From Rhodospirillaceae bacterium (GTDB taxonomy: Bacteria > Pseudomonadota > Alphaproteobacteria > Rhodospirillales > Casp-alpha2), in assembly GCA_016845145.1 (NCBI GenBank), contig JAERTE010000011.1:1-56001 (forward strand): DNA of 56,001 nt, in the 5' to 3' direction. The notes beneath the pieces are model-generated. The model worked only from the letters and a program-made list of their open reading frames with translations. It made no database searches and was not told the origin of the DNA. The position numbers were made by a program, and so were the translations under genes. This document shows, piece after piece, positions 44,471 through 54,296 of the stretch. The first letter of the stretch is position 1. Each line of letters begins with the position of its first letter.

Positions 44471-45286
44471 TCAGGGGATCTTTACCAATTTGCGTAGGGC
44501 GTTGTGCGTGACCTCATTTGTCGCAATGACTTCGCCGCGGCTGATCATGCGCGCTCGGTTGGCGAAATCAGTGACCATGCCGCCGGCTTCGCGGACAAGA
44601 ACGATACCGGCCGCCATGTCCCAGGCATTGAGGCCTTTTTCCCAAAATCCTTCATAACGTCCGGCCGCCACGTAGGCGAGATCAAGCGCCGCCGCGCCGA
44701 AGCGTCTGACACCGGCGGAAACCGCCATGACCTGCTCAAGCTGGGCCAGGAACGGCTGGTGGTCTTCGCGGCCCATAAACGGAATGCCGGTGGCAAACAC
44801 GGATTCTTCCAAGTCCTTGCGCGCCGAAACCCGAAGCCTGCGCCCGTTCAGGAACGCGCCCTGACCCTTTTCCGCCCAGAACATCTGATCGGAAACCGGC
44901 TCGTAAATGACACCGGCATACATTTCACCATCACGCTCAAGCGCAATGGAAACCGCAAAATGCGGCAGCCCGTGCAAGAAGTTCAGGGTGCCGTCCAGCG
45001 GATCGACGATCCAGCGGTTGGAAATGTCCTCGCCTTCGACGACCCCGCGTTCCTCCATCAGAAAGCCGAATTTGGGACGCGCTTTCGTAAGCGTCTCGAA
45101 GATGATCTTCTCGGCCTTCTTATCCGCGTTGGAAACGAAATCCGCAGGCCCCTTTTTGGAGACCTGCAGGTTCTCGATGTCACCGAAGTCGCGTACCAAC
45201 GAGCGCCCGGCCTTGCCGGCGGCGTCGATCATAACATTGAGCAACGCGGAGCCGCGCGCGCCTGTGCGTGCAGCCGATTTGTTCAT
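44471..45286 (-). CDS. suhB: Inositol-1-monophosphatase family protein
   Basis: The 271 aa product has the metal-binding motifs of the IMPase fold: FLMEERG, WIVDPLDGTLNFLHGLPHFAVSIAL, and LNAWDMAAGIVLVREAGG. In enterobacteria SuhB also acts in rRNA transcription antitermination. It lies 58 bases downstream of efp on the same strand. A TTG six codons upstream is a less likely start. Confidence 0.92.
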   Translation of the reverse strand: MNKSAARTGARGSALLNVMIDAAGKAGRSLVRDFGDIENLQVSKKGPADFVSNADKKAEKIIFETLTKARPKFGFLMEERGVVEGEDISNRWIVDPLDGTLNFLHGLPHFAVSIALERDGEMYAGVIYEPVSDQMFWAEKGQGAFLNGRRLRVSARKDLEESVFATGIPFMGREDHQPFLAQLEQVMAVSAGVRRFGAAALDLAYVAAGRYEGFWEKGLNAWDMAAGIVLVREAGGMVTDFANRARMISRGEVIATNEVTHNALRKLVKIP

Positions 45287-45344
45287 GGGGCGTGTTGATC
45301 GCAAAATTCAGACGTCCTTAATGCTTGGCCAATTCGGCAGAGAT

Positions 45345-45914
45345 TCAATCTTTGGCCCGTTCGACGTAAGTGCCGTCGGCAGTCCGGACCACCACACGGG
45401 TGCCCGTGCCGATGTGCGGCGGCACCAAAATTTTCACACCATTGTCGAGTACGGCGGGTTTGAACGACGACGATGCCGTCTGGCCCTTGACCACGGCGTC
45501 GGCCTCGACGACCTCGGCGACGATGGTATCGGGCAGCTGAATGCCGATGGGATTGCCTTCGTGCATTTCGATGCTGACGTTCATGCCGTCCTGCAAGTAA
45601 GGGATCTGGTCGTCGCCGATAAATTCGGCTGCCAGTGCCACCTGGTCGTAGGTTTCATTGTCCATGAAGGTGTAGCTGTCGCCATCGGGGTAGAGGTATT
45701 GGAAATCCCGCTGTTCGAGCGTTGCGCGCTCGACTTTTTCCGACGAGCGGAAGCGTTCGTTGAGCTTCGTGCCGGTGCGGATTTCCTTCAACTCGACCTG
45801 CGCGTAGGCGCCGCCCTTGCCGGGTTGGGTATGCTCGGCCTTCACCGCGCGCCACAACCCGCCTTTATGTTCAATGACCATCCCTGGACGGATGGAGTTG
45901 CCGTCGATTTTCAT
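45345..45914 (-). CDS. efp: Elongation factor P
   Basis: The 189 aa product has the three-domain EF-P fold: [21 protein letters not shown], the loop [15 protein letters not shown] with the modifiable Lys33 at its tip, and the C-terminal [15 protein letters not shown]. It relieves ribosome stalling at proline runs, which fits the many proline-rich proteins encoded nearby. The Lys suggests beta-lysylation, but no modification gene is in the window. A longer frame upstream lacks similarity. Confidence 0.95.
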   Translation of the reverse strand: MKIDGNSIRPGMVIEHKGGLWRAVKAEHTQPGKGGAYAQVELKEIRTGTKLNERFRSSEKVERATLEQRDFQYLYPDGDSYTFMDNETYDQVALAAEFIGDDQIPYLQDGMNVSIEMHEGNPIGIQLPDTIVAEVVEADAVVKGQTASSSFKPAVLDNGVKILVPPHIGTGTRVVVRTADGTYVERAKD

Positions 45915-46004
45915 GAGCTTGATACCCGATTTTGTCTCGGAAGAATAAAGTGCGCGGGTTCTATCAGTTTGCCTCGGGGGAGGCAATGGCTCTGGCATGG
46001 GATA

Positions 46005-46643
46005 TCAAGTGCTCGCTTCGGCCATCATTGTGTTCATTGCTGCGACCCCAGCCGCCGGGCCGTCGGAGTGGTTCCAGACAGCGCTCACGACCGCCAGGAA
46101 ATCTGCGCCCGCCCGGACCAGGTCTGCGCCGTTGTCCGCCGTGATACCGCCGATGGCGACGCACGGAATCTGCATCAACTCTTGCCACCATTGCAAAATC
46201 TCGGGCGCAGCGCTGAACTTGGCTTCTTTGGTGGCGGTCGGGAAGAAGGCGCCGAAGGCCACATAATCGGCACCGGCTTCGGCGGCCTCAATGGCGAGAT
46301 GGCGGGAATCGTGGCAGGTAACGCCGATGATGGCGTCGTCGCCCATTTGTTGACGGGCATCGCCATAGGCTGCGTCCTGCTGGCCCACATGTACGCCGTC
46401 ACACCCCGTGGCTTGTGCCAGATCGGGGCGGTCGTTGAGGATGAACGGCACCCCGCGGGCCTGTGCGATGGGCAGAAGAATCTCCACGGCGCGTTTCACG
46501 TCGTCGTCGGGAACGTCTTTCAAACGAAGTTGCAAGGCGCCGACGTCGCCGCCATCGAGCGCGGCGGCGAGATCATCCTTGAAAATCGCCGGGTCGAGCG
46601 CCGGCGGCGTAATCAGGTAAAGCCGGCAAGATGGGTTGCTCAT
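46005..46643 (-). CDS. thiE: Thiamine-phosphate synthase
   Basis: The 212 aa TIM-barrel protein has [38 protein letters not shown] and [16 protein letters not shown], then [10 protein letters not shown]. These are the pyrophosphate- and thiazole-binding loops of ThiE. It joins the hydroxymethylpyrimidine and thiazole units to make thiamine phosphate. It overlaps the upstream gene by four bases (ATGA) and has a GGAGAA ribosome-binding site. No thi-box riboswitch was seen upstream. Confidence 0.92.
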   Translation of the reverse strand: MSNPSCRLYLITPPALDPAIFKDDLAAALDGGDVGALQLRLKDVPDDDVKRAVEILLPIAQARGVPFILNDRPDLAQATGCDGVHVGQQDAAYGDARQQMGDDAIIGVTCHDSRHLAIEAAEAGADYVAFGAFFPTATKEAKFSAAPEILQWWQELMQIPCVAIGGITADNGADLVRAGADFLAVVSAVWNHSDGPAAGVAAMNTMMAEAST

Positions 46644-47071
46644 GACGGGGTATTCTCCAAGAATTGCGCGACGCTTAAAGTCGTATCGGTGGTGGATGCC
46701 AAATCCAACACCGGGACGCCTGGGTTTTCAATGTCGGTTTTTTCAATCACCCGGATGCCGGCAATCGATGCCATCTCCTTGATCGGGGCGGCTGTTTTTG
46801 TCGGTAGGTCGATCATGATATCGAAACCACCGCGTCTCAACGCCGCAAGCGCCAACCCGGCCTCATCACCACAATCGAAAACGGCGCCCGCCAGAGCATC
46901 CGGATAATCCCGCGCGGCAAGCTCCACCAGTTCCGCGAATGTGCCAGGCCCCATGGCGACGCTGATGTCAGGCGCGCTCATAAGCACCACCGTGCGCCCA
47001 AGTGCCGCAGCCTTCTGCATCGCGCCTCGAGCCTGTGCGAGATCGTGAACGATAATCACGGGTTGTTTCAT
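46640..47071 (-). CDS. Conserved hypothetical protein coupled to thiE
   Basis: The 143 aa alpha/beta protein ([30 protein letters not shown], then [30 protein letters not shown]) has no recognised enzyme motif and no signal peptide. Its stop overlaps the thiE start by four bases, and I recall similar small genes beside thiE in other alphaproteobacteria. A link to thiamine metabolism is only positional. Confidence 0.7.
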   Translation of the reverse strand: MKQPVIIVHDLAQARGAMQKAAALGRTVVLMSAPDISVAMGPGTFAELVELAARDYPDALAGAVFDCGDEAGLALAALRRGGFDIMIDLPTKTAAPIKEMASIAGIRVIEKTDIENPGVPVLDLASTTDTTLSVAQFLENTPS

Positions 47072-47101
47072 GACGCTATTGTAAGGCGTAGGGCGGCCAA
47101 G

Positions 47102-47137
47102 AAAAAACCCCGCCGAGTGATCACCCGGCGGGGTTTG
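47102..47137 (-). terminator. Strong intrinsic terminator of gapA
   Basis: On the minus strand AAACCCCGCCG pairs with CGGCGGGGTTT around a short loop and continues into TTTTTTC. It lies 20 bases after the gapA stop and separates gapA from the thiE pair. Confidence 0.85.
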
Positions 47138-47156
47138 ACCTGAATATGCAGCCCGC

Positions 47157-48164
47157 TCAGCCGGCGTTGGCCAGCGCTACGGCGGTGTCCGACATACGGT
47201 TGGAGAAACCCCATTCGTTGTCATACCACGACAGTACGCGCACGAAGTTGCCGCCCATGACTTGAGTCTGGGTGGCATCGAAGCTGCTCGACGCCGGGTT
47301 GTGGTTGAAATCGATCGAGACCAGCGGTGCTTCGTTGTAGCCGAGCACGCCCTTCAAGCGACCCTCTGAGGCTTCCTTGATGGCGGCGTTGATTTCCTCG
47401 ACCGAGGTATCGCGACCGGCGGTGAAAGTCAGGTCGATCATCGAGACGTTCGGCGTCGGCACGCGCACGGAGGTGCCGTCCAATTTGCCGTTCAGCTCCG
47501 GCAACACCAGACCGACGGCTTTCGCCGCACCGGTTGACGTCGGAATCATCGACTGAGCCGCGGCGCGCGCCCGGCGTGGGTCTGAGTGCAGGGTGTCGAG
47601 CACCGGCTGGTCACCGGTGAAGGCATGCACCGTGGTCATGAAGCCTTTTTCGATGCCGACGGCTTTGTTCAGCACATCGGCGACAGGCGCCAGGCAGTTG
47701 GTGGTGCACGACGCGTTGGAAACCACTTTGTGGTCGGCGGCCAGCGTTTCATGGTTAACGCCATAAACGATGGTGTTGTCGACCTCTTTACCAGGGGCCG
47801 AGATCAGCACCTTTTTGGCGCCCGCAGTGATGTGCTTGCCCGCACTTTCGCGGTCGACGAAAATCCCGGTGCATTCGAACGCCACGTCGACGCCCAAATC
47901 AGCCCACGGCAGGGCAGCGGGGTCACGCTCGGCGGTGACTTTAATCGGGCCGGCGCCGGCATCCATGATGTCGCCGTCGACGGAAACGTCGTTGGCGAGT
48001 ACACCGTGGACCGAATCATATTTCAATAGATGACCGTTCATATCGGCGGAGCCGAGGTCGTTGATGCCGACCACCTGAACGTCGTTACGACGCGATTCCA
48101 AAATCGCGCGAAGAACCAGCCGGCCAATACGGCCAAAACCATTGATAGCAACACGAACCGCCAT
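47157..48164 (-). CDS. gap: Glyceraldehyde-3-phosphate dehydrogenase, type I
   Basis: The 335 aa product has [17 protein letters not shown], the catalytic Cys in [12 protein letters not shown], the HAFTGDQ segment with the partner His, and [13 protein letters not shown] at the C-terminus. It converts glyceraldehyde 3-phosphate to 1,3-bisphosphoglycerate with NAD. The GAGGG ribosome-binding site fixes the start at 48164. The gene stands alone, with its own terminator. Confidence 0.95.
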   Translation of the reverse strand: MAVRVAINGFGRIGRLVLRAILESRRNDVQVVGINDLGSADMNGHLLKYDSVHGVLANDVSVDGDIMDAGAGPIKVTAERDPAALPWADLGVDVAFECTGIFVDRESAGKHITAGAKKVLISAPGKEVDNTIVYGVNHETLAADHKVVSNASCTTNCLAPVADVLNKAVGIEKGFMTTVHAFTGDQPVLDTLHSDPRRARAAAQSMIPTSTGAAKAVGLVLPELNGKLDGTSVRVPTPNVSMIDLTFTAGRDTSVEEINAAIKEASEGRLKGVLGYNEAPLVSIDFNHNPASSSFDATQTQVMGGNFVRVLSWYDNEWGFSNRMSDTAVALANAG

Positions 48165-48491
48165 TTTTTTCCCTCCATAGGAACGAGTTGAGAAACGAAA
48201 GGCTGCGAGGCTTAGCGATGGCGTCCGCAACCATTTATTCAGACCCGAAAAATGGCGTGGTTATATTGCCTGGTTCCGGGCCGGTTCCCTGCGACGGCGG
48301 CACCTTCCTTCGTTCGCCGGGATTCGTCAATGAGATTCTGAATTCGGCAATGCGCGGGCCTGTGGATAAATCCGGAAGAGTCTGAAGAATCATATAATTA
48401 CCCGACAAACTTACGGTTTAAGTTGACGCCGTGGATTCGTTGGGCTTATTGTCGTGGCATACCGATTCGGTCGACGCCGGAGGACTGGGAC
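48165..48491. other. Divergent intergenic region between gap and the zapA unit
   Basis: These 327 bases hold the upstream regions of both flanking genes. A candidate plus-strand promoter is seen at 48423-48452. Weakly coding frames exist but none has a credible start, ribosome-binding site or similarity. Confidence 0.5.
48423..48452 (+). promoter_or_regulatory. Candidate sigma70 promoter of the zapA unit
   Basis: TTGACG (48423-48428) and TATTGT (48447-48452) are 18 bases apart. They lie about 40 bases upstream of the GGAGGA-preceded TTG start at 48492. Confidence 0.45.
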
Positions 48492-48752
48492 TTGGCGCTA
48501 AATACCGTTCTGCAAAAACCGACACGCGTGCAACAGGCGCAAAGCCGATTGGATAATGCCGTTGCGCGCCTGGAAACCGCTGTTCAGCGTCGCGGGCAAA
48601 TTGGCGCGGCGCCCGATGAGAGAGTTGTTGCGCTGGAGTCCGAAGTGCAATCGCTGCAGACCCGCAATGAAACGCTGAAGCAGACCAGCGATCAGGTGGG
48701 CCGACGGCTTGATGCCGTGATCGCCAATCTCAAGACCACCTTGGAAGGCTGA
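48492..48752 (+). CDS. Coiled-coil protein upstream of zapA (DUF4164-like)
   Basis: The 86 aa product is almost entirely helical heptads (RVQQAQSRLDNAVARLETAVQRR, then RVVALESEVQSLQTRNETLKQ). It resembles the small DUF4164-type proteins encoded before zapA in alphaproteobacteria. The start appears to be TTG 48492, seven bases after a perfect GGAGGA; a frame extending upstream to 48423 reads through the likely promoter. It may be a cell-division accessory protein by position. Confidence 0.7.
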   Translation: MALNTVLQKPTRVQQAQSRLDNAVARLETAVQRRGQIGAAPDERVVALESEVQSLQTRNETLKQTSDQVGRRLDAVIANLKTTLEG

Positions 48753-48769
48753 AAGGCAGGATCCGGCAC

Positions 48770-49102
48770 ATGGCACAGGTTTCCGTACAGATTAACGGGC
48801 GCGGCTATCAGATCGCATGCGATGACGGCCAGGAAGCGCATCTGAAACGTCTGGGCGATTATATCGACAACAGGGTGCAGGAGCTGACTGCCGCCGTCGG
48901 TCAAGTCGGCGATGCGCGCCTGCTGGTGATGGTGTCGCTTCTGATCGCCGACGAACTGTCCGATGCCTATGCGGAACTCAGCGTGGCGCGTAGCGGTGAA
49001 GGTGCTGCGGCGCGCATGGACCAGGAAGAAAGCCTGTCTTTGGCCATCGAAGGTTTGGCTGATCGCATCGAAGACATTGCCGAAAGCCTCGAAGCCTCCT
49101 AG
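48770..49102 (+). CDS. zapA: Cell division protein ZapA
   Basis: The 110 aa product has the ZapA pattern: VSVQINGRGYQIACDDGQEAHLKRLGDYIDNRVQEL followed by LLVMVSLLIADELSDAYAEL and a coiled-coil C-terminus. It cross-links FtsZ filaments at midcell. It is 17 bases after the coiled-coil gene and directly upstream of the 6S RNA, the standard order in many proteobacteria. Confidence 0.9.
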   Translation: MAQVSVQINGRGYQIACDDGQEAHLKRLGDYIDNRVQELTAAVGQVGDARLLVMVSLLIADELSDAYAELSVARSGEGAAARMDQEESLSLAIEGLADRIEDIAESLEAS

Positions 49103-49111
49103 TTATATACG

Positions 49112-49275
49112 CAAGGCGGTATGCTGCCATACCCGTTAGGCCTTTGAATCCCGGGGCCAACGATACCTCTTAGGGAGCTGTCCCTGGCCGGCCCGTGGGC
49201 CGGACACACGGTGCCCACCTGTTAATCACAGGCCTAGAGGATTGATTACGCCGACGGCTTGGCGGCGCCGCCCGT
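49112..49275 (+). ncRNA. ssrS: 6S RNA
   Basis: The gap between zapA and the cyclo-ligase gene is the conserved 6S RNA locus. The sequence has the matching features: a closing-stem segment TAGGCCT (49137-49143) that pairs perfectly with AGGCCTA (49230-49236), a CCCGGGGCC segment, an unpaired-looking central region resembling an open promoter, and the GGGAGCTGTCCCTGGCC block common in alphaproteobacterial 6S RNA. A T-rich tract follows after 49275. 6S RNA binds the housekeeping sigma70-RNA polymerase holoenzyme in stationary phase. The end coordinates are approximate. Confidence 0.75.
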
Positions 49276-49314
49276 TTTCTTTTCCCATTTTCTTTTCGTT
49301 TAAAGCGCAATCCC

Positions 49315-49899
49315 CTGACTGATCTGGACCACCATAAACAAGCCTTCCGCGAAACCGCCCGTGAACGCCGGCAAGCGGCGGCTGCGGCTGCCGAGTCGGA
49401 TGCCGCGCATCGCCTTGCCCGGCACGTTGAGGCCTGTGTCGCCGGTCGTGGCGTGGGGGTGGTCTCCGGTTATCTGCCCATCGCTGATGAAATGAGCCCG
49501 CTGCCGGTGATGGCCGCGCTCAGCGAGGCAGGCTGGACGCTGGCGCTGCCTGTAGTGGTCGACAACGGTCAGCCTTTGATTTTCCGCCATTGGCGTGATG
49601 GAGATACGCTTGAGCCCGGTCCGCTTCGCACCCGCCATCCGCTCTCGAGCGCGGCGGAAGTGCGGCCCGATGTGGTTCTGGTGCCGATGCTGGCATTCGA
49701 CGATACAGGTCAGCGCATCGGCTGGGGCGGCGGCTTTTACGACCGGACCTTGGCCCAGTTGCGCGCCGAAAAGGATATCCTGGCGCTCGGTGTTGCGTTT
49801 GCCGGACAGCGCGTGGACAAAGTGCCCGCCGGCCCCCATGATGCGCCGCTCGACGCTGTGGTAACGGAAACCGGCGTGCTTAAATTTAAGGATTACTGA
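49315..49899 (+). CDS. 5-formyltetrahydrofolate cyclo-ligase, apparent non-AUG start
   Basis: The C-terminal part is unmistakable: VSGYLPIADEMSPLPVMAAL, FRHWRDGDTLEPG, LVPMLAFDDTGQRIGWGGGFYDRTL. The enzyme converts 5-formyl-THF to 5,10-methenyl-THF with ATP. The family is about 190 aa, but the first usual in-frame start (GTG 49453) would drop about 45 residues. Upstream codons keep the expected basic N-terminal helix (HHKQAFRETARERRQAAAAAE) with no ATG, GTG or TTG before the stop at 49243. CTG 49315 (194 aa) is therefore given as a provisional start. It follows 6S RNA, as ygfA does in E. coli, and overlaps the next gene by one base. Confidence 0.85.
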   Translation: MTDLDHHKQAFRETARERRQAAAAAAESDAAHRLARHVEACVAGRGVGVVSGYLPIADEMSPLPVMAALSEAGWTLALPVVVDNGQPLIFRHWRDGDTLEPGPLRTRHPLSSAAEVRPDVVLVPMLAFDDTGQRIGWGGGFYDRTLAQLRAEKDILALGVAFAGQRVDKVPAGPHDAPLDAVVTETGVLKFKDY

Positions 49900-50711
49900 T
49901 GCGCATACTGATTGTCGGTGACGTGGTGGGGAAAAGCGGCCGCAATGCGGTGGCCGAGCATTTACCGGGCCTGCGAGAGCGTTTGAAGTTGGATTTCGTC
50001 ATCGTCAACGGTGAGAACGCCGCGCACGGGTTCGGCATCACCGACAAAATCTGCCAGCAGTTCTATGCCGCCGGCGCCGACGTCATCACCACCGGCAATC
50101 ATGTCTGGGACCAGCGCGAGATTATGAACTACATCGATAGCGACCCCAAATTGCTGCGTCCGTTAAACTACCCCGCCGGCACGCCGGGCAAGGGCAGCGC
50201 GGTCTACGAAATGGCGGATGGGCGAAACGTGATGGTGGTGCACCCCATGTGCCGATTGTTCATGGACCCGCTCGATGACCCCTTCGCCGGCACCGAGGCG
50301 GCGCTTAAAGGCCACCAATTGGGCCAAGACATCGCCGCCATTTTGGTCGATGTACACGGCGAGGCGACCAGCGAGAAACAGTCGCTCGGCCATATCCTGG
50401 ATGGTCGGGTGTCTGCGGTTGTTGGCACCCACACACATGTCCCCACGGCAGACCATCAGGTCTTGCCCGGCGGCACCGGCTACGTGACGGATCTGGGGAT
50501 GACCGGCGACTACGACTCGGTCATCGGCATGAAGAAGAAAAACGCCTCAGCCAGATTCGCCACCAAACTTCCGCAAGGAAGGCTCGAGCCCGCCGACGGC
50601 GAAGCGACCCTCTGCGCTGCGTTTATCGAGACGGACGACGCGACGGGACTCGCGGTGAACGTCGAGCCGGTAAGGGTTGGGGGGCGGTTGCGGCAGGTGG
50701 TGCCTAGTTAG
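49899..50711 (+). CDS. YmdB-type metallophosphoesterase
   Basis: The 270 aa product matches the YmdB/TIGR00282 family. The expected metal ligands are D8, E39-N40 (VNGENAAHG), N67-H68 (TTGNHVW), and His residues in DVHGEATSE and GTHTHVPTAD, all at positions nearly identical to Bacillus YmdB. YmdB hydrolyses 2',3'-cyclic nucleotides and affects RNA levels. The start overlaps the cyclo-ligase stop by one base (TGATG). Confidence 0.9.
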   Translation: MRILIVGDVVGKSGRNAVAEHLPGLRERLKLDFVIVNGENAAHGFGITDKICQQFYAAGADVITTGNHVWDQREIMNYIDSDPKLLRPLNYPAGTPGKGSAVYEMADGRNVMVVHPMCRLFMDPLDDPFAGTEAALKGHQLGQDIAAILVDVHGEATSEKQSLGHILDGRVSAVVGTHTHVPTADHQVLPGGTGYVTDLGMTGDYDSVIGMKKKNASARFATKLPQGRLEPADGEATLCAAFIETDDATGLAVNVEPVRVGGRLRQVVPS

Positions 50712-50839
50712 GTACTTAAACTAGCATCCTGTGGGAGAGGCAAAACCGCTGCTCAGCCACATCTTTTCCTTCGAAAACGGAAGAAGTCAGTGGCGGTCCA
50801 GCCTTATTGACAAGAGTTCTTTTGTGGCGAAGATCAATT

Positions 50840-51109
50840 ATGGAACTATCAACGGCAGGAAATATACTTCTTGGGGGCGCTGTCGCCCTTGCGTTTATTC
50901 TGGCGACACCTCTTTTTTTTATTGCCTTTCCAAGTATGCAAAACCGTTTCGATGATGATTGGCCCGGTTGGGTTACGGCAAATCGATTAAAGTTGGCCTT
51001 TGGCACGAAGTATCCGCGAATATATCTGACGTGCAGAATCCTATGGTATATATTTGCGTGTGCCATTATCGTAGCTGTCGTGCTTCTGAAATTGGGGCTT
51101 TTTGTCTGA
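50840..51109 (+). CDS. Small hypothetical membrane protein
   Basis: The 89 aa product (MELSTAGNILLGGAVALAFIL...) has two hydrophobic helices (about residues 8-30 and 68-87) with a basic, aromatic loop between. The DNA here is clearly AT-richer than the flanking core genes. No family was recognised. The ribosome-binding site is modest (GAAG). The following 51110-51315 has no supportable gene. Confidence 0.5.
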   Translation: MELSTAGNILLGGAVALAFILATPLFFIAFPSMQNRFDDDWPGWVTANRLKLAFGTKYPRIYLTCRILWYIFACAIIVAVVLLKLGLFV

Positions 51110-51315
51110 ATTTTGTGTGAGGGACTTTTGCCGCCCTCCGTTTCGCGTTCTGGGGACGTATTCAATCAACTACTCCCATCCTTTCCATCCCGTCAAATTG
51201 TTGCCATATTGCGCTGCCATTTATGGGGGCACGGATTTCACGGGTTTGGTGGTCTTCGCTTCCAACATATGGTATTTAAACCCCAAATTTTTTCACGATC
51301 TAGAGGCATATTGGA

Positions 51316-52059
51316 ATGGCCGGCCATTCAAAGTTTAAGAACATCATGCACCGCAAAGGGCGCCAAGACGCCAAGCGGGCCAAGGTTTTCGCCAAGTTGG
51401 GCAAGGAGCTTTCCGTTGCCGCGCGTGGCGGTTCCGACCCGGATTTCAATCCACGCCTCAGGCTGGCAGTGGCCGCCGCCAAGGCGCAGAACATGCCCAA
51501 CGACAATATCAAACGCGCCATCCAGCGCGCCGAGGCCGGCGACGCGGCGGACTACGAAGAGATTCGCTATGAGGGCTACGGGCCTGGCGGCGTTGCGGTG
51601 ATCGTCGAAACACTGACGGACAACCGTAACCGCACGGCATCGGAAGTGCGCTCGGCATTTTCCAAGCTCGGCGGCAATTTGGGTGAGACGGGGGCGGTCA
51701 GCTTCATGTTCGACCGGGTGGGGTTGATCAACTATGCCGCCAACGTGGCCAGCGCCGATGATATGTTCGAGGCCGCGCTCGAAGGTGGTGCGCAGGATGT
51801 GGAATCGTCCGACGACGGCCACGAGATCGTCTGCGACCCGGATGATTTCTCCACCGTGCGCGATGCCTTAGACGAGAAGTTCGGCACCGCCGAAGACGCG
51901 CGCCTCGATTGGAAACCGCAAAACACTGTGGCGGTCGACGAAGAGGCAGCCGGCACGTTGCTGAAACTGCTCGATACCCTGGAGGACAACGACGATGTGC
52001 AACAGGTGTCGTCGAACTTCGAGGTCGATGACGCGATCCTCGAACGCCTGAGCGCTTAG
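51316..52059 (+). CDS. yebC: YebC/PmpR/TACO1-family protein
   Basis: The 247 aa product begins [32 protein letters not shown], the canonical YebC start, and continues with [14 protein letters not shown] and [21 protein letters not shown]. Members act as transcription regulators or as translation factors relieving ribosome pausing. It precedes ruvC by 19 bases, the standard gene order. Confidence 0.95.
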   Translation: MAGHSKFKNIMHRKGRQDAKRAKVFAKLGKELSVAARGGSDPDFNPRLRLAVAAAKAQNMPNDNIKRAIQRAEAGDAADYEEIRYEGYGPGGVAVIVETLTDNRNRTASEVRSAFSKLGGNLGETGAVSFMFDRVGLINYAANVASADDMFEAALEGGAQDVESSDDGHEIVCDPDDFSTVRDALDEKFGTAEDARLDWKPQNTVAVDEEAAGTLLKLLDTLEDNDDVQQVSSNFEVDDAILERLSA

Positions 52060-52078
52060 GGTAGGGAGTGGGGGCCGC

Positions 52079-52582
52079 ATGCGCCTGATCGGCCTTGATC
52101 CCGGCTTGCGCCAAACCGGCTGGGGCGTGGTCGCAGTGCTTGATAACCGCCTGAAACACGTTGCCGACGGTGCGGTGGGGTCCGACCCCAAGGCATCATT
52201 GGCGGATCGTTTGATGCAATTGCATGATGGTCTGGCGGAAGTCGTCAGCCAATACGCGCCCGACGAGGCGGCAGTGGAAGAGACCTTTGTAAACGCCAAT
52301 CCGACCTCGACCCTGAAGCTGGGCCAGGCGCGCGGCATTGCGTTGTTGGTGCCGGCAAAGGCCGGAATCCCTGTGCATGAGTACACCCCCAACCAAGTGA
52401 AAAAGACCGTTGTCGGTGCCGGTCATGCGGCCAAGGAACAGATTCAGATGATGGTAAAGACGCTGCTGCCGGGGTGTGAACTGGCGACCGCCGACGCCGC
52501 CGATGCCTTAGCCGTCGCCATTTGCCACGCGCATCAGCGTCAATCGCAGGGATTGGCCGCAGCGTTGGAGAAAGCTCAATGA
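52079..52582 (+). CDS. ruvC: Holliday junction endonuclease RuvC
   Basis: The 167 aa RNase H-fold protein starts [16 protein letters not shown] with catalytic Asp7. It keeps the second acid in AAVEETFVN and the Asp-rich C-terminal [17 protein letters not shown]. It cuts four-way junctions at symmetric sites. Its stop overlaps the ruvA start by four bases (ATGA). Confidence 0.95.
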   Translation: MRLIGLDPGLRQTGWGVVAVLDNRLKHVADGAVGSDPKASLADRLMQLHDGLAEVVSQYAPDEAAVEETFVNANPTSTLKLGQARGIALLVPAKAGIPVHEYTPNQVKKTVVGAGHAAKEQIQMMVKTLLPGCELATADAADALAVAICHAHQRQSQGLAAALEKAQ

Positions 52583-53205
52583 TTTCGCGCTTAAAAGGCA
52601 TCATTGACGGCATCGATACAGACAGCGCAATTGTTGATGTGAACGGTGTTGGATACCTGGTGTTTGCCTCTGGCCGCACGTTGGCGCGGCTCTCCCTGGG
52701 CGAAGCGGCGACGCTTGAGGTCGAGACGCACGTGCGCGAAGACCATATCCACCTCTACGGTTTTGCCGATACCGCCGAGCGCGATTGGTTCCGGCTCCTC
52801 ACAACAGTGCAGGGCGTCGGCGCCAAGGTGGCGCTGGCCATGCTGGGGATTTTGTCGCCCGATGAACTGCTGCAGGCCATCGCGGCTGCCGACAAGGCCG
52901 CCATCACCCGCGCGCCCGGCGTCGGGCCGAAATTGGCGACGCGGATTTTGACGGAATTGAAGGACAAGGTCGGCAACTTGGCGCTGGGCGCCGTTGCACA
53001 GCAACCCTCGGCTGGTGGAACCGTCGCAATGGACGGCACGGCGCCGACAGCCGTCGCGGATGCCGCGTCGGCGTTGGTGAACCTGGGCTATGGCCCGTCC
53101 GAGGCCTTGGGCGCGGTGTCGCGCGTCGCCGCCGACTTGGGTGAAGGTGCCGGCGTTGAAGCGCTGATTCAGGGCGGCCTCAAGGAATTGGCGGGGGCAT
53201 CATGA
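52579..53205 (+). CDS. ruvA: Holliday junction branch-migration subunit RuvA
   Basis: The 208 aa product has an OB-fold N-terminus ([28 protein letters not shown]), [12 protein letters not shown], two helix-hairpin-helix motifs ([36 protein letters not shown]) and a C-terminal RuvB-contact domain. It tetramerises on the junction. ATGA overlaps link it to both ruvC and ruvB. Confidence 0.95.
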   Translation: MISRLKGIIDGIDTDSAIVDVNGVGYLVFASGRTLARLSLGEAATLEVETHVREDHIHLYGFADTAERDWFRLLTTVQGVGAKVALAMLGILSPDELLQAIAAADKAAITRAPGVGPKLATRILTELKDKVGNLALGAVAQQPSAGGTVAMDGTAPTAVADAASALVNLGYGPSEALGAVSRVAADLGEGAGVEALIQGGLKELAGAS

Positions 53206-54296
53206 TTGATACCCCCAAGACCGGAGACGACCGCATCGTCAGTCCCAAAGCGGCAAACGGCGAAGTTATGAATGACTTCCCCGACACCAGCCTCAGGCCT
53301 TTGGCGTTGGACGATTTCGTCGGCCAGCCCAAGGTGCGTGAAAACTTGCGCGTTTTCGTTGCGGCTGCGCGCGGGCGCGGCGAGGCCATGGACCACGTGC
53401 TGTTTCACGGGCCGCCGGGATTGGGCAAGACCACGTTGGCGCAGATCGTGGCGCAGGAATTGGGTGTCGGCTTTCGCGCAACGTCGGGCCCGGTGATTGC
53501 CAAGGCCGGTGACCTTGCGGCGATTTTGACCAATCTGCAGCCGCGCGACGTGTTGTTCATCGACGAGATCCACCGTCTCAACCCGGTGGTCGAGGAAATT
53601 CTCTATCCGGCCATGGAAGACCGGCAGCTTGATCTGATTATCGGTGAGGGGCCGGCGGCGCGTTCGGTGCGCATTGACCTGCCCGAGTTCACACTGGTGG
53701 GTGCGACAACGCGCTCAGGCCTGTTGACGATGCCATTGCGAGAACGCTTCGGCATTCCGTTGCGCGTCGAGTTCTACGACCCCGAGGATCTGCGCCATAT
53801 CGTCAGCCGGGGGGCACGTTTGTTGGGTTTCGATTTGACGGAAGATGGCGCGCGCGAGATCGCTGGCCGCGCCCGCGGCACGCCGCGCGTGGCGGGACGA
53901 TTGCTGCGCCGGGTACGCGATTTCGCCGCCGTGGAATTGAATGGGCGTGTCGATGCCGAGGCGGCTGACAAGGCGCTCAACCGTTTGGATGTCGACCGGC
54001 GTGGCCTGGATGCCATGGACCGGCGCTATCTGACCTGTATCGCCGAGAGCTACGGCGGCGGGCCGGTTGGGGTGGAGACACTGGCCGCCGCGCTTTCGGA
54101 ACAGCGCGACACCATCGAAGAGGTCATTGAGCCTTATTTGATTCAACAGGGTTTTCTCATGCGCACGCCACGCGGCCGCGCATTGGCGCGCGACGGCTAC
54201 AAGCATTTGGGCCTCGATGCACCGGCGAACGTCCAGCAGATGGAGCTTCTGGCGCAAGTGGATGGCGGGGCGGACGCAGGGGACGTTGATGTCTGA
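53202..54296 (+). CDS. ruvB: Holliday junction branch-migration ATPase RuvB
   Basis: The 364 aa AAA+ protein has Walker [10 protein letters not shown] (Lys76), Walker [11 protein letters not shown], sensor 1 GATTRSG, and a C-terminal winged helix ([15 protein letters not shown]). The N-terminal extension of about 25 residues is slightly longer than usual. It pumps DNA through the RuvA tetramer. It overlaps ruvA by four bases. Confidence 0.96.
   Translation: MIDTPKTGDDRIVSPKAANGEVMNDFPDTSLRPLALDDFVGQPKVRENLRVFVAAARGRGEAMDHVLFHGPPGLGKTTLAQIVAQELGVGFRATSGPVIAKAGDLAAILTNLQPRDVLFIDEIHRLNPVVEEILYPAMEDRQLDLIIGEGPAARSVRIDLPEFTLVGATTRSGLLTMPLRERFGIPLRVEFYDPEDLRHIVSRGARLLGFDLTEDGAREIAGRARGTPRVAGRLLRRVRDFAAVELNGRVDAEAADKALNRLDVDRRGLDAMDRRYLTCIAESYGGGPVGVETLAAALSEQRDTIEEVIEPYLIQQGFLMRTPRGRALARDGYKHLGLDAPANVQQMELLAQVDGGADAGDVDV

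Noticed and set aside
45966..45986. TTTGCCTC...GAGGCAA hairpin between thiE and efp
   Set aside because: The stem is real but no T-tract follows on either strand, so a terminator call is not supported.
44907..46907. 666-codon open frame on the plus strand
   Set aside because: It lies antisense to suhB, efp, thiE and the hypothetical gene, all of which have clear protein motifs. Its translation has no domain-like pattern.
51102..51338. 78-codon plus-strand frame running into yebC
   Set aside because: There is no ribosome-binding site, the composition is unlike a protein, and it overlaps the solid yebC start.
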